In this document: positions 43,150 to 49,710 of the stretch, in pieces
Layout: every line of letters starts with the position of its first letter
Position numbering within the stretch: the stretch's first letter is position 1
DNA from: an uncultured Oscillospiraceae bacterium
GTDB lineage: Bacteria; Bacillota; Clostridia; Oscillospirales; Oscillospiraceae
Length of the DNA: 49,710 bases
Reading direction: 5' to 3'
Assembly: GCA_934567115.1 (NCBI GenBank)
Contig: CAKTJA010000001.1
Location: forward strand, 1 to 49,710
Translations under genes and position numbers: made by a program
The notes under the pieces: model-generated
What the model was told of the DNA's origin: nothing
Database searches by the model: none
What the model saw: the letters and a program-made list of their open reading frames with translations, nothing else

Positions 43150-45252
43150 TCATGTCTGCGAAACGACGGTCACCAGCTCCTGCGCGGCGGCGTCGAAGCG
43201 GACCTCCTCGATCAGCGCTCCCTCGCTGTCGTACAGCCCTGCGGTAACGTCCTCAAGGCTGACGATCAGCAGCGTCAGGTAGGAAAAGCTTTCGCCGATC
43301 GGCCTTCGCTCCGTGGTGTAGATGCTCTGCTCTCCGTAGGTCAGCGTGTAGTACGCCGCGCGCTCCGCCGCGTTGACGGAAAGCTTCAGCTCCGAAACGG
43401 AAACGCCACCTTCCATCGTCGTGCTCACCGTGTAGGCACCGACGACCCGCTCCGTCTCCCGTTCCTCCTCTGCCCTCTGAATGTCGAGCACGTCGCGGGG
43501 AACGGAGGCGTCCACCTCGCACTCGTCAACATAAGTGCCGCCGTTGTACAGCCGGATGGTCAGCATGCCGGTGTCCTGATAGTCAAGCGCCAGATGCCGA
43601 AGCTCCGTCCCGACCGGCGTTCTCTCGCCGATCTGCGTCCCCGCGTACCACACCTCAAAGCTGTCGATCATGGGGTCGAAGCCGTCGGGGATGCTCACGC
43701 CGATATAAAAGGTCAGGTCGGCCACGCTGGTGTAGATATAGTAGTACGGGTCGTTGATCGGGTCGAGCACGGCGTAGGCGTCTCCGCCCTCTCCCGCGTC
43801 AAGCCCCATCCCGGTCCCCTTCAGGTACTTCGTCACCGCGCCGCAGGTCAGCCGGTCGAACTCGCTGAGCGTCACATTGTATTCCTTCAGCGCGTCCAGC
43901 GCGTCCTGCTGCGCGGTCTGGTACGCCTCCTGCTGTTCGGCGACCTCGGTATAGGTCGCCTTTCCCATTCGGTTGAGCGTCAGCAGCCGGTCGAGCGTTT
44001 CACGGCTCTGCTCGGAAAGCTTCCCGAGCGTCTGATAGCTGTTCCAGCCCGTGACGACCGCCTCATAGGTGTCGCGCACCTGCGAGCGCAGCTCCTTCTC
44101 CAGCGCGTCCTGCTCCTTTTTGGCGTTTCCGTACTCCATGCAGGCGGTGTACACCGCGTACATTTCGTCCTCGATATAGCGGGTGCCGTCGATCTCGCCC
44201 TTGAACCATTCCTTCGAAAAGCGGAAAAAGAGAATTCGTATTTTCCCGTTCCACGGCCTGTCGAGCGTGTTGAGCATCTCCTTATACTTGATCTGGAACG
44301 CGCCGTAGTCGACGTCCATGCCCTGCTTCGCCATGTTGATGTAGGTCTGAATGGAATTCATCTTGGAGCCGTACTGGCTCCGCATCAGTCCCTCGTAGGA
44401 GTTCACGTTCAGCAGCGCCGTGGAGGTCGCGGCCTTCGCCTCATAGAAGGACTGGTCGTGGTCAAGCGTGTACTGCGTCAGCGCGTCAAGCTGCTCGCGC
44501 GGGATCTCCGCAGCCTTGAAGCCGTTGGCAAAGGTATAGCCCACGGTCACGTCCATGCCGACCAGCTCGGAAAGCTTTGTCTTCGCGTTTTCAAACTCTC
44601 TCATCCGGGCGGACAGATCGGACGTGAGCGTCTCCACCGTCTTCTGCGCCTTGTCCACATCGCTCTGAACGGCTCTCCCCGCGCTCAGGCCAGCCTGATT
44701 TCTTTTCAGCTGCTCCTGCGCGTCCTCCAGCCGTGAGCGGAGGAAGGCGACCGTCTCCTGCAAAAGATAGACCTCAAAATACTGCTGGTTCGCCTTGTGC
44801 GTGATCTCATATTTCAGGTCGTCCAGCCCGTGCTTGAGGGTGTCGATCTCCGTCTGGATCGTCAGCGGCTTTACGTTCAGGTCGTACTCCTCCGTCAGCG
44901 AAAGCTGCTGCGGGAACTTGAAGCTCAGCAGCGGCGACCAGCGAAAGCTGCGCAGGTTCTTCACCTTGGCGCGGATACCCTCCACCGCCTCGACATATTT
45001 CATCCGCTTGAGGATGATCTGATTGTTCTGCTTGCTGACGTCGCTGCTGGCGCTGAGCGCCATGCGCTGGGCCTGCTCAAGGCGGAAGGTCCTCACGTTC
45101 AGCGCCGCGCCGGCCTCCGCCGTCAGGACGGGGCACAGCAGCGCCGCGCACAGCAGCAGCGCGCACAGGCGGGTCAGCCGCCCGCGAAAGCATCCTCTGT
45201 TTCGAATGGGACCCGCCCCCTTTCCCTCATGCGTCCGGTCAGGACTTCTCAA
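43150..45252 (-). CDS. TolC-like coiled-coil exported protein
   Basis: This protein of up to 700 residues has a likely signal peptide or N-terminal anchor (leucine-rich stretch near residues 27-45, ending AEAGA). Two long helical repeats typical of the TolC/outer-membrane-factor family follow: FRLEQAQRMALSASSDV (about 56-72), LKRNQAGLSAGRAVQSDVDK (about 182-201), and in the second half LLTLNRMGKATYTEVAEQQE. The beta-barrel strands are not evident, and the C-terminal 200 residues are beta-rich. In a Gram-positive setting it may be a periplasm-like spacer or tube. The start is uncertain: the frame begins at a TTG (45252) overlapping the upstream gene by 14 bases, and no good ribosome site or ATG precedes the signal peptide. 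Confidence 0.72.
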   Translation of the reverse strand: MRSPDRTHEGKGAGPIRNRGCFRGRLTRLCALLLCAALLCPVLTAEAGAALNVRTFRLEQAQRMALSASSDVSKQNNQIILKRMKYVEAVEGIRAKVKNLRSFRWSPLLSFKFPQQLSLTEEYDLNVKPLTIQTEIDTLKHGLDDLKYEITHKANQQYFEVYLLQETVAFLRSRLEDAQEQLKRNQAGLSAGRAVQSDVDKAQKTVETLTSDLSARMREFENAKTKLSELVGMDVTVGYTFANGFKAAEIPREQLDALTQYTLDHDQSFYEAKAATSTALLNVNSYEGLMRSQYGSKMNSIQTYINMAKQGMDVDYGAFQIKYKEMLNTLDRPWNGKIRILFFRFSKEWFKGEIDGTRYIEDEMYAVYTACMEYGNAKKEQDALEKELRSQVRDTYEAVVTGWNSYQTLGKLSEQSRETLDRLLTLNRMGKATYTEVAEQQEAYQTAQQDALDALKEYNVTLSEFDRLTCGAVTKYLKGTGMGLDAGEGGDAYAVLDPINDPYYYIYTSVADLTFYIGVSIPDGFDPMIDSFEVWYAGTQIGERTPVGTELRHLALDYQDTGMLTIRLYNGGTYVDECEVDASVPRDVLDIQRAEEERETERVVGAYTVSTTMEGGVSVSELKLSVNAAERAAYYTLTYGEQSIYTTERRPIGESFSYLTLLIVSLEDVTAGLYDSEGALIEEVRFDAAAQELVTVVSQT

Positions 45253-46456
45253 TGGCGTACATCACAAACTCGGACGCGCCGGCTTCCGTAAAGTAAAAGG
45301 TGTAGAGCAGTCCGTTCTGCTCGAAGGTGTACAGATACATCTGAAAATCCCGGTCATAGTCCGAGACGGAAAATACGTTCTCAAAATCGGCGTCGGCGTT
45401 TATCCGCACCGGCTCCATCCGGTCGGTCTGCCCCTCCGCCGCCATGTTCCATGCGACGGCCTCCGGAAGATCGACCCACGCGTCGCCGAAATACAGCGGC
45501 TCTCCCAGCGCGGCCGTCAGCTCGCGCAGCGTGACGCATACGCCGCTCTCGAGCGAAACGCTGCCATGCAGCACATACAGGCGGTCCACCGTCCATTCGT
45601 TCTCCAGCGTGTTGCTTCCGTCCTTCACCGCGTAGACCGCGTCGATCTCCGGCATGGTGACGCAGTACTCGCCGCCGCCCTGATAGACCGCGCTCTCTCC
45701 GCTGTAGAGCTGCGGGACCTCCGCAGTCGGTCGGGACAGGAAATCCTGATAGACGATCTCCCCGCCGAGGAAGCTTCCCTGAAACACCTTGCCGCCCACG
45801 CTGTTGTACAGCGCGCCGCTGCCGGTCCGCACGCCGAGCACATGCTCTCCGCTGTACTCAAGAACACCGTTGGGGCGGTAGCATTTGCCCTCCCCATTGT
45901 ATTCGTTATCCGTAAAGCCGCCCACATACCGGGGGCTGCCGCCCGGATAATACAGCGCGCCGCTGCCGTTGTACATGCTGTTGGCAAACTGCCCCTCGTA
46001 AACGACGCCGCCGTCCGCGGCGTAAAGCGTGCCCTGTCCGTTGGCCGCGCCGCCGTCCACCTCGCCGGTGTAGGCGAGATAGCCGTCTCTGCCCAGAATA
46101 TTTACCGTTCCCGAGTAAAATTTCAGCGGAACGGACCGATAACGGTAGGTCGGAACGCCTCCGCTTCCGCCGGGCAGGTCGTCCGGAAGCATCATGGTTA
46201 TGTACAAAAGTGAGGCCAGTCCCAGCACCACCGCCAGAGCGAAGGCCAGACGCTTGCTGACAAGCCAGCGAAAAACCGGGTAGTAATCCCATTTGTCCTT
46301 CGGGCGGACGTCCAGCAGCTTTGTAAAAAACTCCCGGATCCTAACCAGGACCTTCGAGCGGATAAACGCCGGCGACGTCCACAGCCGCAGCTTGATCCAC
46401 AGCGGCATGATCTTCGCTCTGACCGCCGAGACGAGTATGCTAATCAGATTTTTCAC
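45239..46456 (-). CDS. Membrane protein with MORN repeats
   Basis: The 405 residues have an N-terminal cytosolic part, a TM helix (about 69-91: LAFALAVVLGLASLLYITMM) and an outer part with several MORN-type repeats (about 125-235), such as GQGTLYAADGGVVYEGQF, GSGALYYPGGSPRYVGGF and GEGKCYRPNGVLEYSGEH. A C-terminal domain of about 170 residues follows. MORN repeats form flat beta ribbons that often bind lipids or other proteins. The start is GTG, with GGAGG eight bases upstream. It is co-transcribed with the pseudo-cyclase-like gene before and the TolC-like gene after. An envelope-scaffold role is plausible; function is unknown. Confidence 0.82.
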   Translation of the reverse strand: MKNLISILVSAVRAKIMPLWIKLRLWTSPAFIRSKVLVRIREFFTKLLDVRPKDKWDYYPVFRWLVSKRLAFALAVVLGLASLLYITMMLPDDLPGGSGGVPTYRYRSVPLKFYSGTVNILGRDGYLAYTGEVDGGAANGQGTLYAADGGVVYEGQFANSMYNGSGALYYPGGSPRYVGGFTDNEYNGEGKCYRPNGVLEYSGEHVLGVRTGSGALYNSVGGKVFQGSFLGGEIVYQDFLSRPTAEVPQLYSGESAVYQGGGEYCVTMPEIDAVYAVKDGSNTLENEWTVDRLYVLHGSVSLESGVCVTLRELTAALGEPLYFGDAWVDLPEAVAWNMAAEGQTDRMEPVRINADADFENVFSVSDYDRDFQMYLYTFEQNGLLYTFYFTEAGASEFVMYAIEKS

Positions 46457-46510
46457 GCGTTCCGCCTCCCAGCCGCCGGTTCAAAAGCGCCGCCACGCTT
46501 CCCGGCAGGA

Positions 46511-48499
46511 TCAAGTTTCAAGTCCGAACAGACTGTAATCCGTTTCCGCGCCGCCCTCCTGATTGAACAGGCGCTCGCACGCGAACAGGTACCACCGCGC
46601 GATCCCGTCGCCCGGGCAGACCCGGAGAAGCGTCGAAAACAGATTGCGCGCCAGATAAAAGTCATTGCGGTAGAAGAGGTTCACCGCCTCCTGGAAGCGG
46701 TTGTCATAGCTTTTTCTCAGATCGCGCTCCAGCTCGGAATACGCGTCGAGCAGCTCGTAAAGCTTGTATGCGCCGCCCCGCTCCCCTGCGGAAACGAAGC
46801 CGATGTACCGCGCGGTAAAGCCGCAGCCCTCAAGCTGCTTCCAATACGCCTCCGTCGCGACGATGCGCACGCCCGCCGCGTCGAACTTCTGCGCGAAACC
46901 GCCGAGAAAGTCCAGCTCGGAGGAGGAGAGGTAGGGGAACAGGCACTCCTCCTGACCGGCGATGCCGTACAGGAAGGAAGCCTTGTGCAGGATCAGGCAG
47001 GCCCTCGGCTCCGGAGCGCCCTCCTCTTCCTGTACGCGGAGTTTTCCCAGGAAATCCAGCCCCGCGTGAACGCCGTCCGCCGGCGAATTCGGAAACAGCG
47101 CCTCCATCGCCGAAAGGCGAAGCCCTCCGGAGACCATCCAGCCGCGATTTTCGCTGATGCAGTCGTGGAAAACGCCGAAGCTGTGATTGATAAACTCCAG
47201 AAACGCGGCGTCCTCCAGCGAATTTCTCGCCTCCGTGCGGTTGCCGACGGAGAACACGCACACATTTCCCGTCATGCGTCGGCTGTCGCCAAGGCGGATC
47301 TCTTCGACAACGGGGCGGTCGAGCAGCTCCGCCATCCTCTCGGGCACAAAGCGCCGGTAGGAGCGAATGGTCGCCGCCGTCTCGTAGTCGCGCACCGAAA
47401 GGTTCATGCACATCATCTGAAGTGAGCGGTCCATTTGGCACAGCTCATCTCTTCCGTCCGCAGCCTCCCGCGCGGCGGAATCTCCGTCCGCTATGCGATC
47501 CATCTGCCGAGTCAGCGCAAGCACGGGCGCGGTGATGCGTCCCGCCGCCATGCGAAGCAGAAGCGTTCCCGCCAGCCAGACCGCCGCAAGCGCGCCGCCG
47601 GTCGTCACGGCGGTTTGACGCGCCGCCGTCAGGCCGCCCGCATCGCTGACCGTGCAGAAGGCCGCAGCCTCCGCCGCCAGCAGCGAGAAGAGCAGCACAA
47701 CGCTGCCGACCGCCGTCAGACGCGTGGCGAGACGGAGCGCCCTGCGGCAGACGACGTACGCCGCCAGCACCACAGCCTCCGCCGCCAGCCAGACCAGCGC
47801 CGCCCACCGGAGCAGCGTCCGCTTGCACAGAAGCCGACCGAAGCCCTCAACGGAAATATCGGGCGCGGGGCGCTCCGCCGCGTCGGGCGAGTAGGTGATC
47901 CTGCCCTCCGGTGTGATGAAGCAGGCGTCTCCGTAGACCGTGGCGGCCCGGATCAGCGTTCCGTCGTATTCCGCCGCCGCAGCGTCCCTGAGCCACCACA
48001 GCGGCAGGATCATTTTCAAAGAGGTCCGCTCCTCCGCCGCTATATACTCATAAACAAAGATCGCGCGGTTGGCGCCGATGCCGGTGATCCAGAATACCCC
48101 GTCCCGGCCCTGCAATCCTGTGACCGTGATCTCATCTTCAAAGGCCTCGCGGTGCAGCGCCCGCGCCGTGCCGTTTTCCAGCCGCGCAAGCTCCCACTCC
48201 CCGCCGTCGCCGAGCAGACGGAGGAAGCACACCTCGCCGTCCGCGACCGCGACGCGCGCGATGCGGCGCTCCTCGCCGCCCCGAAGCCTCGGCTCCTCAT
48301 ACACCCCGTCGATGCGGCCCTCCCGCAGCGTATAGATCCGGGAGATGAACCGACGGTTCTCCGCCGCGAGGACCGCCCCGTCCGCCGTCTCCGCCGGACC
48401 GGCGGCCAGCTCGCCGGTCGGCTCTCCCCACGGCAGGACGCACACAGCGGACAGGACCGCCGCCAGAAGCAGCGCCGTCAGCAATGCCACTCTTTTCAT
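46511..48499 (-). CDS. Membrane protein with HAMP-like segment and degenerate adenylate-cyclase-like domain
   Basis: The 662 residues comprise an N-terminal TM helix, an outer domain (about 25-225), a cluster of hydrophobic helices (about 228-320), a HAMP-like linker (about 320-370) and a cytosolic part. The latter begins SYRRFVPERMAELL and EIRLGDSRRMTGNVCVFSVG, which follows the class III cyclase pattern (FVPxxLxxLL, VLFSDIRGFT). The metal-binding Asp in FSDIR is replaced (FSVGN), and the GDAIMALF motif reads SAMEALF, so catalysis is unlikely. A TPR-like helical end (about 590-655) follows. It overlaps the upstream gene by four bases. A sensor or scaffold role is inferred. Confidence 0.72.
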   Translation of the reverse strand: MKRVALLTALLLAAVLSAVCVLPWGEPTGELAAGPAETADGAVLAAENRRFISRIYTLREGRIDGVYEEPRLRGGEERRIARVAVADGEVCFLRLLGDGGEWELARLENGTARALHREAFEDEITVTGLQGRDGVFWITGIGANRAIFVYEYIAAEERTSLKMILPLWWLRDAAAAEYDGTLIRAATVYGDACFITPEGRITYSPDAAERPAPDISVEGFGRLLCKRTLLRWAALVWLAAEAVVLAAYVVCRRALRLATRLTAVGSVVLLFSLLAAEAAAFCTVSDAGGLTAARQTAVTTGGALAAVWLAGTLLLRMAAGRITAPVLALTRQMDRIADGDSAAREAADGRDELCQMDRSLQMMCMNLSVRDYETAATIRSYRRFVPERMAELLDRPVVEEIRLGDSRRMTGNVCVFSVGNRTEARNSLEDAAFLEFINHSFGVFHDCISENRGWMVSGGLRLSAMEALFPNSPADGVHAGLDFLGKLRVQEEEGAPEPRACLILHKASFLYGIAGQEECLFPYLSSSELDFLGGFAQKFDAAGVRIVATEAYWKQLEGCGFTARYIGFVSAGERGGAYKLYELLDAYSELERDLRKSYDNRFQEAVNLFYRNDFYLARNLFSTLLRVCPGDGIARWYLFACERLFNQEGGAETDYSLFGLET

Positions 48500-49371
48500 A
48501 TGCGTCCTCCCCGGTGAAGATTCTCCGTTCCGATCACGTCAAACGTGTGGCGGAACAGCCGCAGCAGCGGTACGTCGCCGAAAATCAGCTGAGAGATCAG
48601 GATCACCACCGCAGCGACGGCCAGCAGAACGCACAGCACGAGCAGCAGACGAAACAGCCGGTCCCGGTTGCTCTGCCAGAAAATGCGCCATCTGCTGCGC
48701 AGCCCCGGCTTCACGGGGGGCAGGGCCGTGACCTTGATATCCTGATACAGCTCCGGAAATCCGGTGTAGGCGTTTTTGCTCATTTTCTTCCGGATCAGCT
48801 CGAAGCTTTTAAGCGCCTTGCGGCGCGGCTTCCCGCCGGCGACCGGCCCCGCCAGAAAATCAAGCAGGATCTGGGCACAGGCGGATACGCAGTGACGCTC
48901 CGTACGCGCGGGGTCCAGCGCCTGAAGGTCGAGCGTCATGGTGAAATACACCGTGTTGTCCTTGGCGATCTGTACGCAGTCCTGCTCCAGCACCAGATAC
49001 AGCAGCGGCCACGGCAGTCCGCCGGACAGACACTCCATCACAAGGCGGATGCAGATATCCTCTCCCGCCGCCGGGCTCGTCATCTGTCCCCGCGCAAACG
49101 CGGAGAATTTCCGCTCCTCCCGATAGGGGAACAGGAACAGAAGCGTCTCATTCTGCGAAAAGCGCAGCAGACAGGGGCATTCGCCGCTGCGCCGGTTCTC
49201 CTCCATCACGGAGAGCATCTTTCTGGCGCAGTCCCTGTCGTGCACCGCCAAAAGCGTATACATCGCGCCGGAGGCGGACAGCCGGTCCCTGCACACGTCA
49301 ACGTCGTTCACGCTTCCGTGAAACACTCTGGAGACCACCTCCAGCTCCATTCCCTGCGGATAGTAGATCAT
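48496..49371 (-). CDS. Single-TM protein with large cytosolic domain, unknown
   Basis: No family was recognised in this 291-residue protein. About 210 residues, including ENRRSGECPCLLRFSQNETL, lie before one strong TM helix (about 240-265: LLLVLCVLLAVAAVVILISQ) and a short outer tail. The soluble part includes a segment with a kinase-like region (VVMECLSGGLPWP-like), but no catalytic motifs are seen. The start follows AAAGGAGG. The stop is joined to the next gene by a four-base overlap (ATGA), so both are coupled and probably form one membrane complex. Confidence 0.75.
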   Translation of the reverse strand: MIYYPQGMELEVVSRVFHGSVNDVDVCRDRLSASGAMYTLLAVHDRDCARKMLSVMEENRRSGECPCLLRFSQNETLLFLFPYREERKFSAFARGQMTSPAAGEDICIRLVMECLSGGLPWPLLYLVLEQDCVQIAKDNTVYFTMTLDLQALDPARTERHCVSACAQILLDFLAGPVAGGKPRRKALKSFELIRKKMSKNAYTGFPELYQDIKVTALPPVKPGLRSRWRIFWQSNRDRLFRLLLVLCVLLAVAAVVILISQLIFGDVPLLRLFRHTFDVIGTENLHRGGRI

Positions 49372-49407
49372 GTCCCGCCTCCTTTCCCGTTTGTACGCCG
49401 TGCGTTT

Positions 49408-49710
49408 TTATGCTTCCGCGCCCTCAAGGGCGTCCTTCTTCTTCACCACCGCGTAGGCATAGGTGGAGATCAGCGGCTGCTCCGCGCAGGAAATGCGGAT
49501 CTCGAAAACACCCTCGCGGCCCGGCGCGGTGTAGATCCCGTCGGAGGCGATCTCCCCGGAATCCTTCTCAAGCAGCTCGTAGGTCAGCGTGCACGGCTCC
49601 ATATTATTGAAGCGCACGTTGAAGAAATGGCTCTCTCTCGTTCCCATCACCACGGTGGGCTGCACCGCCGCGATGCTCTTTCCGGACAGCTTTTGCAGCC
49701 GTCCCTCTTC
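49408..49710 (-). CDS. Ig-like domain protein, C-terminal end (5' part outside window)
   Basis: The frame is open to the window edge, so this is the 3' end of a larger gene. The 100 visible residues look like a bacterial Ig-like beta-sandwich: VVMGTRESHFFNVRFNNMEP, CTLTYELLEKDSGEIASDGI, YTAPGREGVFEIRISCAEQP, then a final strand ending in KKKD. A GTG at 49665 is in frame but lies within the domain. It is 36 bases upstream of the next gene and in the same transcriptional direction, so it belongs to the same operon. Function cannot be judged from this part. Confidence 0.6.
   Translation of the reverse strand, partial: EEGRLQKLSGKSIAAVQPTVVMGTRESHFFNVRFNNMEPCTLTYELLEKDSGEIASDGIYTAPGREGVFEIRISCAEQPLISTYAYAVVKKKDALEGAEA

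Noticed and set aside
19747..49710. Prophage or tailed-phage remnant
   Set aside because: Sheath, tube and baseplate genes could belong to a phage, but no capsid, portal, terminase, integrase or lysis gene is seen. Pvc16-like cap, DUF4280 tip, AAA+ ATPases and DUF4157 proteins are typical of injection systems.

Overview
The window is about 60% G+C, with strong AGGAGG-type ribosome binding sites and short intergenic gaps. It carries a clostridial-type GAPDH, a UTRA-type GntR regulator and SpoIIE/STAS partner-switching proteins. This points to a Bacillota (Clostridia, Oscillospiraceae-like) chromosome; the taxonomy is inference, since no rRNA or species marker is present. The main content is a large locus for a phage-tail-like contractile injection system (CIS, of the extracellular/Afp-PVC or Streptomyces type). 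No integrase, capsid, portal or terminase gene is visible, so it is not a prophage.

Layout. (1) 1-1866: left flank with the end of a GntR-type regulator and gap (GAPDH), each followed by a terminator. (2) 1976-7676: minus-strand operon encoding a MATE transporter fused to a degenerate ATPase domain, an acetyltransferase-like protein, and a dCache-HAMP-SpoIIE phosphatase fused to an RsbW-like kinase domain. (3) 7737-15213: plus-strand operon encoding a GNAT protein, an unknown coiled-coil protein, a double-AAA+ ATPase, and two DUF4157 proteins that share a nearly identical N-terminal domain but have unrelated C-termini. (4) 15216-19698: minus-strand response regulator, second double-AAA+ ATPase and a small protein, divergent from a histidine kinase. 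(5) 19747-49710: an unbroken minus-strand run of about 30 kb. In transcription order it encodes membrane, MORN, TolC-like and stalk proteins (49710-40376), then the Pvc16/DUF4255 cap protein, a beta-domain protein, the DUF4280 PAAR-like tip, sheath, tube and tail-assembly chaperone with an apparent -1 frameshift extension. It continues with a tube-domain/coiled-coil fusion, a 999-aa charged protein, two CIS_tube (Afp7-like) proteins, gpD-like hub, gpV-like spike, gp25, two J-like baseplate proteins, a gpI-like protein and, last, a STAS anti-sigma antagonist.

How it may work together. Sheath, tube, hub, spike, PAAR tip and baseplate make the injector. The AAA+ ATPases are the usual CIS assembly factors. 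The DUF4157 proteins are the best cargo candidates. The two-component system and the SpoIIE/STAS proteins look like the control layer. The upstream membrane proteins may connect the particle to the cell envelope. No receptor-binding fibre, LysM domain, lysis gene or classical tape measure was recognised. The most notable observations are a canonical A AAT TTT slippery heptamer that joins the tail-assembly chaperone to a start-less downstream frame, the tube/coiled-coil fusion, the paired DUF4157 proteins and the co-transcribed envelope module. No tRNA, rRNA, CRISPR array or insertion sequence was seen.
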